The position numbers and the translations under genes were made by a program. From Rhodoblastus acidophilus (GTDB lineage Bacteria; Pseudomonadota; Alphaproteobacteria; Rhizobiales; Beijerinckiaceae): a stretch of DNA of 64,000 nucleotides. Numbering within the stretch: the stretch's first letter is position 1; every line of letters begins with the position of its first letter. Below are positions 57,575 to 64,000 of this stretch, piece after piece. The notes beneath the pieces are model-generated. The model made no database searches and was not told the origin of the DNA. It worked only from the letters and a program-made list of their open reading frames with translations. The stretch is from contig NZ_JAOQNX010000001.1 of the NCBI RefSeq assembly GCF_025961575.1, forward strand, positions 208,336 to 272,335. The letters are read 5' to 3'.

Positions 57575-58534
57575 ATGCTCGTCGATGGCAAATGGTCGGA
57601 GAATTGGCAGCCCGTTCAGGCGACAGACGGCAAGGGCGGCTTCGTGCGCCAGACCTCAACCTTTCGCAACTGGGTGACGCCCGACGGCGCGCCTGGCCCC
57701 ACGGGTGAGGGCGGCTTCAAAGCCGAGGCGGGGCGCTATCATCTTTACGCAGCGCTGATCTGCCCCTGGGCGTCGCGAACCCTGATGGCCCGCAAGCTCA
57801 AAGGCCTCGAAGCGGTCCTCAGCGTTTCGATCGTCGAACCCGCATTGACCGACCAGGGCTGGAGATTCGGCGATTATCCCGCGGCGACCCGAGACGTGGT
57901 CAACGGCGCGACCTATCTGCACGAAATCTACACCCGCGCCGATCCGCATGTCACGGGACGGGCCACCGTGCCGGTGCTGTGGGACAAGCAACGCCAGACC
58001 ATCGTCAACAACGAATCCGCCGACATCCTGCGGATGCTAACCACCGGATTCGGCGCCCTGGCCAGCGACGCGCTCGACCTCTACCCGGAGCCACTTCGCG
58101 CAAAAATCGACGCGCTCAACGACGAAATCTATCCGCGCCTCAACAATGGGGTGTACCGCGCCGGATTCGCCACGACGCAACGGGCCTATGACGAAGCCTA
58201 TGAAGATGTGTTCGCCATGCTCGACGCTTTGGAGACGCGGGTTGCAGGCGCAGGCCCCTTCCTGTTCGGCCCCAACCTTGTCGAAACCGACATCCGCCTG
58301 TTTGTCACGCTGATTCGCTTCGACGCCGCCTATCACGGCCTGTTCAAATGCAACAAGCGGCGCCTCACCGACTACCCAGCCCTGAGCGCCTGGCTGAAGC
58401 GCGTTCTCGATCTTCCCGGCGTCCGCGAGACCGTCAGCATCGACCACATCAAGCGCGGCTATTATTCGATCAAGGCGCTGAACCCGAACGGCATCGTTCC
58501 GCGCGGCCCCGACCTTTCCAATCTCGGTCTTTGA
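57575..58534 (+). CDS. Glutathionyl-hydroquinone reductase
   Basis: A 319-residue GST Xi-class enzyme (YqjG/Ecm4 family) that removes glutathione from glutathionyl-hydroquinones. The catalytic Cys is in LICPWASRTLMARKLK, VPVLWDKQRQTIVNNESADI follows in the thioredoxin domain, and the C-terminal YYSIKALNPNGIVPRGP is typical of the family. GGAGAAGA sits upstream of ATG 57575. It is followed 2 bases later by an esterase gene. Confidence 0.94.
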   Translation: MLVDGKWSENWQPVQATDGKGGFVRQTSTFRNWVTPDGAPGPTGEGGFKAEAGRYHLYAALICPWASRTLMARKLKGLEAVLSVSIVEPALTDQGWRFGDYPAATRDVVNGATYLHEIYTRADPHVTGRATVPVLWDKQRQTIVNNESADILRMLTTGFGALASDALDLYPEPLRAKIDALNDEIYPRLNNGVYRAGFATTQRAYDEAYEDVFAMLDALETRVAGAGPFLFGPNLVETDIRLFVTLIRFDAAYHGLFKCNKRRLTDYPALSAWLKRVLDLPGVRETVSIDHIKRGYYSIKALNPNGIVPRGPDLSNLGL

Positions 58535-58536
58535 AT

Positions 58537-59118
58537 ATGGCGCGTCCCCTGATCATCCTGCTGCATGGCGTGAACGCCGACGGCGCGAACCTCGACCCGT
58601 TGCGCGTTTTTTTGGCGGAACATTTGCCAGGCGTCGATGTCGTGGCGCCCGACGCGCCCTTCCCCACCCCGTTCGGTTTCCAGTGGTTCAGCCTCGACGA
58701 CATCACCCCGGAAAACCGCCGACGCCGGATCGTCGGCGCCCGAACCGCCTTCGACGCCGTGCTTCGGGCGCTGGTCGCGGGACGCAATCGCGTCGGCTTG
58801 TGCGGATTTTCGCAAGGCGGGATGATGGCGCTGGACGCGCTGGTCACGGGAAGATGGCCTTTGCTCGCTGTCGCCGGTTTTTCCACCCGGCTCGCCTCGC
58901 CACCGCCGTTCACGCCAACGCAGGCGCCGGTCCTGATCATCCACGGCGACGCGGATTCGGTGATCCCCGCCGCCGAGGGCGTGGCGGCGGCAGAGGCCTT
59001 GCGCGCCCTGAAACTGGATGTGCGAAGCCATGTGCTGCCCGGCGTCGATCATTGCATCACGCCCGAAGGCATGGGACTCGCTGCGGCGTTTTTCGGCGAG
59101 CGCCTTCTCGTCGCTTAA
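58537..59118 (+). CDS. Phospholipase/carboxylesterase-type alpha/beta hydrolase
   Basis: A 193-residue serine esterase. LLHGVNADGANLDP near the N-terminus, GLCGFSQGGMMALDAL (nucleophile Ser near residue 94), IIHGDADSVIP (Asp) and VDHCITPEG (His) make a complete triad. The family includes YpfH and acyl-protein thioesterases. ATG 58537 is 2 bases after the reductase stop, so the pair is cotranscribed. Confidence 0.9.
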   Translation: MARPLIILLHGVNADGANLDPLRVFLAEHLPGVDVVAPDAPFPTPFGFQWFSLDDITPENRRRRIVGARTAFDAVLRALVAGRNRVGLCGFSQGGMMALDALVTGRWPLLAVAGFSTRLASPPPFTPTQAPVLIIHGDADSVIPAAEGVAAAEALRALKLDVRSHVLPGVDHCITPEGMGLAAAFFGERLLVA

Positions 59119-59993
59119 TAGATGCTGACCGGGAAATATTTGAGATAGAGCTCCGCGAGCTTGCCGGATTCATCCAGCTTTTGCAGAGCCCAGTTCAGCT
59201 TGCGCCGCGTCTCCTGGTCGTCGGGGCGCACGGCGACGCCAACGCCCTCGCCGAAATAGGCGGGCTCCAGCCAGGCGCCGCCGACGAAAGCGCAGCCCGG
59301 CGTCTCGTTCATCCACTGGCTGAGCGAAATGGCGTCGCCAAAACCGGCATCGACCTGCTTCTCCAGCACGGCGCGCATCATTTTTTCACGCGAGTCGAAC
59401 GGAACCACAACCACGCGCGGGAAAAAACGGCGCAGGAACGCTTCGTGGGCGCCACCCGCCTCGACGCCGATTTTCTTGTCGGCGAGACCTTCCGGTCGCA
59501 CATCGAGCGCCGGGGCGCCCGCCACGGCGACGAAGCGCGCGGGCGTAAAATAATAGGGTTCGGTGAAGATCGCCCGCCCCTCGGCGGCGGCGGGTTTGAT
59601 CGATGCGATCAGCGCGTCGCCCTCCTTGGCGTCGAGAGCGTCGAGAAGATTTTCCCAGTGACGTGGCTGTATGGTGCAGCTCGCCTGCAATTGCTCGCAA
59701 ATCGCCCGGGCCACTTCGACGTTGAAACCCGCGAGCGCCCCCTCGGGATCGACAAAGGCGAACGGCGGATAATCGTCGGTGGTGAGAAAGCGCAACGCCT
59801 GCTTGCCGGGCCCCGGCGGTTCCGGCCGGCGATGCGGATCGGAGAAGGCCGGCAAGAACACGCCCTCCGCGCGCAAGGGGCCAAAAATACAACCTGATGC
59901 GAGAAAAACATTAATTATCAAGGCTGTGGCGATCGCGCGCTTGGCCTGCCGCAGGAAGTTCGGGATAAAGGGGTCTTGGAGCTCAACCGGCAT
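59115..59993 (-). CDS. Amino acid ABC transporter-type solute-binding lipoprotein
   Basis: A 292-residue lipoprotein (IATALIINVFLASGC is a lipobox). The SBP_bac_3 domain starts ALRFLTTDDYPPFAFVDPEG, continues GFNVEVARAICEQLQASC and ends FRMKL-type LNWALQKLDESGKLAELYLKY. Partner permease and ATPase genes are not in the window, so it may be an orphan or a sensor. It overlaps the truncated glycosyltransferase start region by 18 bases in divergent orientation, which is unusual. Confidence 0.85.
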   Translation of the reverse strand: MPVELQDPFIPNFLRQAKRAIATALIINVFLASGCIFGPLRAEGVFLPAFSDPHRRPEPPGPGKQALRFLTTDDYPPFAFVDPEGALAGFNVEVARAICEQLQASCTIQPRHWENLLDALDAKEGDALIASIKPAAAEGRAIFTEPYYFTPARFVAVAGAPALDVRPEGLADKKIGVEAGGAHEAFLRRFFPRVVVVPFDSREKMMRAVLEKQVDAGFGDAISLSQWMNETPGCAFVGGAWLEPAYFGEGVGVAVRPDDQETRRKLNWALQKLDESGKLAELYLKYFPVSIY

Positions 59994-60881
59994 TTCAGCT
60001 CTCTCTTGTCCCCGAACTCTTACCACAGGCGAGGGCCGTTGCAGGCGCCCGAGACGAGAAATTCGCTGCCGACAGAGATTGGCTTCCTCGTGGAGGCCGG
60101 AGTCGATCTCGACATGCTGGGCTGGGCGGCGCGGCGCGCGCGATACCAGGGCGTCGGCGCCGATGAACTGCTGATTGCGGAAGGTCTGATCACTGAGGAT
60201 TTTTACTACCGCGCGCTGGCGCGGCGGCTGAACTGTCCCTGCCTCGAAGGCGCCGCGACGCTCGCGCCCGGCTTCGACTATCGCGCGGCGCTGCGGGCGA
60301 GCGTCGCCCGCGCCGATCCGAGCCGCGAAGCTTTTGATTGGGTGCTGTCGCCGCGCGGTCGTCAGGTCGCCGAACTTTTGGCGCTGTACGGCGTCGCGCG
60401 CCATCGCATCGCCATCTGCCCGCCAAAGAAATTCTCGGCGCTGGTGCGCGAGGCCGGACGGCGGGCGCTGGCGGACGACGCCGCCTTCGCGCTGTCGCGC
60501 GCGGAGCCGCGCCTTTCCGCCTGTGCGCCGCAACTGCGCTGGAGCAATTTCTTCTTCATCATCGCCAGCATCGGCCTGATCGCGGGTGTGATGGCGGTCT
60601 GGCGCAACGTGTTCGACATCGTTTCCCTGATCCTGTCCTCGCTGTTTTATGGCGGCATTTATGTGCGGCTGTGCGCCACGGCCGCTTCCTCCCCCAACGC
60701 GTCAACGCCGAAGACTCGCCCCCTGCGCGACGCGGAACTGCCCACCTACACAATCATCGCGCCCATGCGCCGCGAGGCCGCCGTCGCCGCACAATTCGTC
60801 GCCGCCTTGCGCGCGCTCGACTATCCGGCATTAGGTAGCAAACTCACCAAGCGGCGTATTGCCGCGATTACAGCGAGGTAG
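59976..60881 (+). pseudogene. Family 2 glycosyltransferase, 3'-truncated at the element junction
   Basis: The reading frame gives an N-terminal domain (LDMLGWAARRARYQGVGADE, a GspE-N-like region), one transmembrane hairpin (FFFIIASIGLIAGVMAVWRN and FDIVSLILSSLFYGGIYVRL) and the opening strand of a GT2 domain (YTIIAPMRREAAVAAQFVAA). It then reads LDYPALGSKL followed by an unrelated tail, TKRRIAAITAR, and a stop. Relatives continue with the DxD-bearing catalytic domain, which is absent. I read this as a gene cut by insertion near 60840. The reading begins at ATG 59976, overlapping the divergent solute-binding gene. Confidence 0.75.
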
Positions 60882-60885
60882 GACA

Positions 60886-61098
60886 ATGTGCGGCTTCGTT
60901 CAGCGCGAGCTTGATAGACTGCGGAATGGAATTCTTGACCCGAAAAATTCTGAGCGGCGCGAGGCGCTTTATGCCGCTCAGCAAGCCTTGGAGTGGGCGC
61001 GTGAACCGTCCGGGTTCGCCGCGCCCTATGCTGTCGCTATGGGCATTCAGGAAGGGCAAGAAGATTATTCGGGTGAACCCCATCGCTCTCCGTCTTGA
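60886..61098 (+). CDS. Small hypothetical protein, 70 residues
   Basis: Starts at ATG 60886 after GAGGTAGGA. The product MCGFVQRELDRLRNGILDPK leads to a region APYAVAMGIQEGQEDY that recalls short Rhizobiales proteins of mobile regions. No membrane segment or known domain. The last 62 bases overlap, in antisense, the 3' end of the DUF3892 gene, so one of the two may be shorter than predicted. Confidence 0.5.
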   Translation: MCGFVQRELDRLRNGILDPKNSERREALYAAQQALEWAREPSGFAAPYAVAMGIQEGQEDYSGEPHRSPS

Positions 61099-61324
61099 GG
61101 TATTCTTTCCCTCCGGCACTCCTTGCGATTATCACCTTTGCGGTTCTGCCACCGCCATTGGTCCAAAAGCTCCACTTGCCGTCTTTCATCCCAGCGATAG
61201 CGGCGTCCTCCGTGAGTCTCCACCGAGAACCATCGCCATTGATGCCGCCAACGTTCTTTATTCTTTCGTGAGCATTTTGGCGGTCGCTCTTATTTATGCA
61301 TTTTATTTCAACGCTAATAGTCAT
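61037..61324 (-). CDS. DUF3892-domain protein
   Basis: A 95-residue protein from ATG 61324. IKCINKSDRQNAHERIKNVG, then WRLTEDAAIAGMKDGKWSFW, and EYLKTESDGVHPNNLLALPE match the DUF3892 family almost throughout. These proteins are small, soluble and often found on mobile DNA; function unknown. Divergent from the winged-helix gene, with a 38-base gap between starts. Confidence 0.85.
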   Translation of the reverse strand: MTISVEIKCINKSDRQNAHERIKNVGGINGDGSRWRLTEDAAIAGMKDGKWSFWTNGGGRTAKVIIARSAGGKEYLKTESDGVHPNNLLALPECP

Positions 61325-61362
61325 GGCATATGCCCCAAAGTTATGAGAGCGTGGGGCTAAAA

Positions 61363-61788
61363 ATGGCCGACCCCCTCGCAATCTCCATTCTCCGTCGCAA
61401 GCGCGATGAAATCGAATCCGTAATTGCCGCATATGAAGCCAAGATAGAGGAAGCCAAGCGCGACCTCTCAGCGGTGAATACGACGCTGCGGCTTTTCGAG
61501 TTGAACGGCGAGCCCGAACAGTTCCCGGTCTATGTCGAGGTTCGTCACCTCTTCAAGCGCGGGGAGATCGTGAAGCTTTGCCGCGCCGCGTTGTCTCAGG
61601 AAGGACCGCTAGACACCAGAGAGCTTGCCTTGCGCGTCGTCCGCGCCAAGGGGCTGGATGAAGGCGATAAGGTTCTGAGGAAGTCCGTATCGTTTCGGAT
61701 CGTGCAGGCGCTTTCCATGGCCGCGAAGCGGGGGACGGTCGGCGACATTGGGAAGCGGAAGGGCGTAAGGGTCTGGTTGGCTATTTAG
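61363..61788 (+). CDS. Coiled-coil/winged-helix hypothetical protein
   Basis: A 141-residue protein from ATG 61363 (an earlier in-frame ATG at 61330 adds 11). The first 45 residues form a coiled coil (RRKRDEIESVIAAYEAKIEE), the rest looks like a small winged helix (LCRAALSQEGPLDTRELALR and the end GKRKGVRVWLAI). Such proteins recur on integrated elements. A decayed copy of its C-terminal part lies at 62508. Function unknown; DNA binding is inferred from the fold only. Confidence 0.7.
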   Translation: MADPLAISILRRKRDEIESVIAAYEAKIEEAKRDLSAVNTTLRLFELNGEPEQFPVYVEVRHLFKRGEIVKLCRAALSQEGPLDTRELALRVVRAKGLDEGDKVLRKSVSFRIVQALSMAAKRGTVGDIGKRKGVRVWLAI

Positions 61789-61876
61789 CTTGTTAACCCT
61801 TTGATTTTGATTCGATTTAAAAAATCTTTACTTTTCAAGTGGATAGCTTATCCTGCCTTCAGGCTATTATGTAGCC

Positions 61877-61903
61877 AAAAAAAGAGCGACCCCTAAGGGT
61901 CGC
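61877..61903 (-). terminator. Terminator of the 38-codon gene
   Basis: GCGACCC (61886-61892), CTAA loop area, GGGTCGC (61896-61902); on the minus strand it is followed by TTTTTTT (61883-61877). It ends the minus-strand transcript that carries the small gene at 61927. Confidence 0.8.
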
Positions 61904-61926
61904 CGAGTTCAGGGTATCAACCTCCG

Positions 61927-62043
61927 TTAGCGCGGTGGCCGCCGGAAGTGGGAGCAAACATGCTCCCACTTACCAAACCGGCGCCGGTCATATTCCCGCA
62001 CAAAGACGGTCTTCACCGTGTTGGGCCAGAAATCGAACTGCAT
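61927..62043 (-). CDS. Small 38-residue basic protein
   Basis: ATG 62043 to TAA 61927, product MQFDFWPNTVKTVFVREYDR continuing through RRFGKWEHV and CSHFRRPPR: very basic, with Trp and Cys. The ribosome site AAAGGAGGT is one of the best in the window, 7 bases before the ATG, and a strong terminator (61877-61903) follows the stop by about 24 bases. A competing start 4 bases earlier gives only a 19-residue frame. No family recognised; the complete transcription-unit layout argues that it is a real gene. Confidence 0.6.
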   Translation of the reverse strand: MQFDFWPNTVKTVFVREYDRRRFGKWEHVCSHFRRPPR

Positions 62044-62265
62044 TCATCTCACCTCCTTTCCGGGGTCGCCACCCCGCGCGGAAAGAGTGAGCGATCATCG
62101 GATCGGAGAATCAGAATCGTTCGCCTGACCTTCTTAAAAGGACTCTGAATTCGGCGGCGGTCAAGTAATTCGGCCGAATTTCCTCGCGAGCCGCGACGCC
62201 GTTAAGCTTATGGACAACGGAAGCCAGACCCTGCAGATTCCCTAAGGTTATTTTGGGGGATTGCC

Positions 62266-62505
62266 ATGAAGAGATTTGCCCTGGTGCTGGCCGCCCTGTT
62301 CTTTGTTTCGCTCGCCTCTGACGCAGAAGCGTATCGCTGCAACCGGCGCCACTACCGCAACTATTACGGGGTCATTGTCCACTCGCCCTCATGCGGACGC
62401 CACGGCGCCCATAAGATGGCGATCTGCCGAGACGGTAGCCGTAGCTATTCGCATCACCGACGCGGGACCTGTTCGCGGCACCACGGCGTCCGGCGGTGGC
62501 TGTAG
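62266..62505 (+). CDS. DUF3761 secreted protein
   Basis: A 79-residue protein. The signal peptide is FALVLAALFFVSLASDAEA. The mature part ends CRDGSRSYSHHRRGTCSRHH then GVRRWL, the DUF3761 signature (a DGS-x-SxHRRGTCSxHxGVxxWL-like motif). Four Cys suggest two disulphides. TTTGGGGGA lies before ATG 62266. Secreted or periplasmic; role unknown. Confidence 0.85.
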   Translation: MKRFALVLAALFFVSLASDAEAYRCNRRHYRNYYGVIVHSPSCGRHGAHKMAICRDGSRSYSHHRRGTCSRHHGVRRWL

Positions 62506-62507
62506 GC

Positions 62508-62645
62508 TTATTGCTGGACGAAAGCGATAGGGTGCTGAGAAAGGCGCCGCTTATCGGATTCGGCAAACTTCTTATGACTGCTTCAAAGCGGCGGGAAATT
62601 CGCGGCGAGAAGCGGGCAGAAGCTCGGTCTGGACGGACGGCCTAA
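62508..62645 (+). pseudogene. Decayed fragment related to the winged-helix protein at 61363
   Basis: An open stretch without a start reads LLDESDRVLRK, then LLMTASKRR, paralleling GLDEGDKVLRK and LSMAAKRG in the 61363 gene. At nucleotide level 62513-62543 and 61653-61683 are identical at 26 of 31 positions by eye. It lies right after the DUF3761 stop and lacks the N-terminal coiled coil. Probably a degenerate duplicate left by recombination. Confidence 0.55.
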
Positions 62646-62778
62646 ACCTGATTGTGTCAAATTCATTGGGCGCCTTGCTGAAATTCGCTTGGACGCCATC
62701 TCTTGTAAATGATAGAATTGATGACATCGCATAACGATATCTTTATGCCGGCATGCTTCTGAGAGAGGAGATGGACCG

Positions 62779-63261
62779 ATGCCCAACTACTCTGCTCAAG
62801 CTATCGCGAACGAATTTTTGCGACGGCGCGGATCATGCTCCATCCCTCAGCAAATGTATATTCAAAAACTCGCATATATTGCGAACGGCTGGAATCTCGC
62901 CATCAATGGCTTCGCCCTAATTGAAGAAGACCCGCAAGCATGGGATAACGGCCCTGTTTTTAGGTCGATCTGGGATCATGTGCGGGACTTTGGATATAAA
63001 GGAAAAAACTGCACACTTGCTGACCCGGCTACAAAAGAAGAAATTAGAGCTGACTTGGCTCCCGAGGAAATCGCTGTAATTGAGCACGTTTGGAGAAAGT
63101 ATGGGCCTTTTAGCGCCTCACTGTTGTCGCGTATGACGCATGAGACAGGTACCCCTTGGTATAAAGCATATTTTGAACGCGGCAGAAACTCCAAGTTAGA
63201 CAAAGAAGAAACAAGACAGCATTATGTTGCATTAGCGATGGCTGGCCGTGACGGAAAATGA
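62779..63261 (+). CDS. Panacea-domain (DUF4065) protein, candidate antitoxin
   Basis: A 160-residue Panacea-domain protein. SAQAIANEFLRRRGSCSIPQ, then KLAYIANGWNLAINGFALIE, and GTPWYKAYFERGRNSKLDKE match the DUF4065 (GepA/SocA-like) family. Members are antitoxins that neutralise diverse toxins, including small membrane-active ones. The next gene overlaps its end by 14 bases and encodes a membrane protein, the usual two-gene layout. Ribosome site GAGAGGAG precedes ATG 62779. Whether it is part of a toxin-antitoxin pair is inferred. Confidence 0.8.
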   Translation: MPNYSAQAIANEFLRRRGSCSIPQQMYIQKLAYIANGWNLAINGFALIEEDPQAWDNGPVFRSIWDHVRDFGYKGKNCTLADPATKEEIRADLAPEEIAVIEHVWRKYGPFSASLLSRMTHETGTPWYKAYFERGRNSKLDKEETRQHYVALAMAGRDGK

Positions 63262-64000
63262 CAAAAAAATAAGCCTTGATGATCTTGATCGCGCACCATC
63301 ATCACTTCCTGTCACTGAGCCAATTGACTGGCAGCAGAGATATACCACCATAATGGTGCAGTTTACGGCAAATGCCGACGAACTGTTGTCGTTGAAAGAA
63401 GAAAATAGCAGGCTTCGCGCAAACAATAAGACAAGAGAGCTTTTGGATGGGCTGATAATTCCGTTTGCGTCTAAGTCGTATTGGTTCATGTGCCTATATT
63501 CCATTGCCGTTGCGTTGATGTTAGTTTGCCATGGGGCGGGTCCGGCTGTGTCAGTTGTCGGAGCCAATTTCCAGACATTCCCTTCCAAGATGATCTTCCC
63601 CTCAGACTTAAGCCTTGAAAGCTGCGGGCTCAGGCTGGTGCGCTGATATGAAGTCCCTAGGCGCCGGTTCACCTCCGCGAGCAAGTCTAGAGCTATCATC
63701 CCATCAGCATGTTCTGAGAGCGTCCAAAGAACCGCGCCCTTTATTGTTCTGTCCGGAAGGGGCTTAAAGACGACTTGCTCACCAAAGACCTTCTTGGCAA
63801 ACCCCTCAAGCACTTGCTGACCGGTAATTGCGTCAAGGGCGGCATCAAGTTCTGACCGCTCCTTATCAATCGCGTCTATTCGCGCCCTAATTTCACGCAT
63901 TTCCGCTAGAGCGCGTTCGGCGGCTTCAGATTCAATGGGGGATTCCCAACTGGCTTGAACAATGCGATTCTTTCTTCGTGATTGCGAGGGAGGAATCCCA
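63232..64000 (-). CDS. Coiled-coil/winged-helix protein, 5' end beyond the right edge
   Basis: The reading frame is open from the right edge, reading GIPPSQSRRKNRIVQASWES before the internal Met at 63900. It continues with a coiled coil (REIRARIDAIDKERSELDAA), a winged helix (KGAVLWTLSEHADGMIALDL) and the end ILEGNVWKLAP. After that point (about 63545) it is antisense to the Panacea partner and loses similarity to any domain, so the true protein probably ends near there. It resembles other accessory-region coiled-coil/winged-helix proteins. Confidence 0.55.
   Translation of the reverse strand, partial: GIPPSQSRRKNRIVQASWESPIESEAAERALAEMREIRARIDAIDKERSELDAALDAITGQQVLEGFAKKVFGEQVVFKPLPDRTIKGAVLWTLSEHADGMIALDLLAEVNRRLGTSYQRTSLSPQLSRLKSEGKIILEGNVWKLAPTTDTAGPAPWQTNINATAMEYRHMNQYDLDANGIISPSKSSLVLLFARSLLFSSFNDNSSSAFAVNCTIMVVYLCCQSIGSVTGSDDGARSRSSRLIFLSFSVTASHR
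63248..63646 (+). CDS. Membrane protein downstream of the Panacea gene, probably 3'-truncated
   Basis: GTG 63248, overlapping the Panacea stop by 14 bases. Residues 1-50 form a charged coiled coil (ADELLSLKEENSRLRANNKT), followed by one membrane segment (YWFMCLYSIAVALMLVC) near residue 80. After about 63540 the sequence has no membrane or coil features and overlaps in antisense the gene at 63232-64000, so the natural C-terminus may have been lost. Relatives carry further hydrophobic sequence there. Candidate toxin or effector; unproven. Confidence 0.55.
   Translation: MTENDKKISLDDLDRAPSSLPVTEPIDWQQRYTTIMVQFTANADELLSLKEENSRLRANNKTRELLDGLIIPFASKSYWFMCLYSIAVALMLVCHGAGPAVSVVGANFQTFPSKMIFPSDLSLESCGLRLVR

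Larger units (their letters stand above)
60840..64000. mobile_element. Integrated element or accessory island, left part (continues past edge)
   Basis: From the truncation point rightward the sequence becomes visibly AT-richer and carries small accessory genes unlike the housekeeping genes to the left: DUF3892, coiled-coil/winged-helix proteins, DUF3761, a Panacea-domain protein with a membrane partner, a tiny gene with its own terminator and a gene running off the edge. No integrase is inside the window. No direct repeat could be assigned as the attachment site. The left boundary is set by loss of the glycosyltransferase reading frame. Confidence 0.6.

Noticed and set aside
62160..62190. Palindrome around ATTCGGCCGAAT in the right-end region
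   Set aside because: Short, with no gene or known binding protein tied to it; chance is likely.

Overview
The window is GC-rich, densely packed chromosomal DNA from an alphaproteobacterium, most likely a Hyphomicrobiales (Rhizobiales) member near Beijerinckiaceae/Methylocystaceae. That placement is inferred from protein sequences, gene neighbourhoods (infC next to a small alpha/beta hydrolase, serC-serA behind a serC-type leader, the pntAa-pntAb-pntB trio, an FzlA-like GST beside queG) and CtrA-type boxes. I could not run a search, so genus is open.

Layout: 1-1421 holds the 5' tip of infC (ATT start) and a glycosyltransferase on the minus strand. 1484-9602 is a plus-strand run: hydrolase, tRNA-Leu, serC, serA, accA, a lipoprotein L,D-transpeptidase and an LPS-type glycosyltransferase. 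9609-12378 is minus-strand ihfA and groES-groEL with a perfect CIRCE. 12452-17374 carries a long dCTP deaminase, tRNA-Gly(CCC) overlapped in antisense by a ClpP-like protease gene, a zinc-ribbon protein, a methyltransferase, an SDR and thioredoxin. 17504-23021 is a minus-strand set (ygiQ-like, epimerase, queG, fzlA-like, nth). 23112-27894 has a Crp/Fnr regulator, secreted proteins, SRAP and a phasin. 27941-30605 is phospholipid synthesis (psd-pssA) with phzF-like and slyX. 30616-36892 has mutL, an active/inactive M16 peptidase pair and lspA, followed by ileS (36889-39816) and transhydrogenase (40005-43007). 43333-48092 has an ABC1 kinase, PEBP, hydrolase and pepF. 48252-56503 is a regulator plus cell-envelope block: orphan NtrC-type regulator, YcbB-like L,D-transpeptidase, DUF882 peptidase and SGNH hydrolase. 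56504-59993 holds hot-dog, GSH-hydroquinone reductase, esterase and solute-binding genes.

At about 60840 a family 2 glycosyltransferase gene is cut off and the DNA changes character: AT-richer, with small accessory genes (DUF3892, coiled-coil/winged-helix proteins, DUF3761, a Panacea-domain protein with a membrane partner, a 38-codon gene with a perfect Shine-Dalgarno and its own terminator). I read this as the left end of an integrated element continuing past the right edge.

Two themes stand out. Perfect or near-perfect CtrA boxes (TTAA-N7-TTAA) lie upstream of an L,D-transpeptidase, the FzlA-like gene and the SGNH hydrolase block, suggesting that cell-cycle control reaches several envelope genes here. 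The right-end element contains a candidate Panacea toxin-antitoxin pair whose partner gene appears truncated or recombined, and several small genes that would be easily missed.
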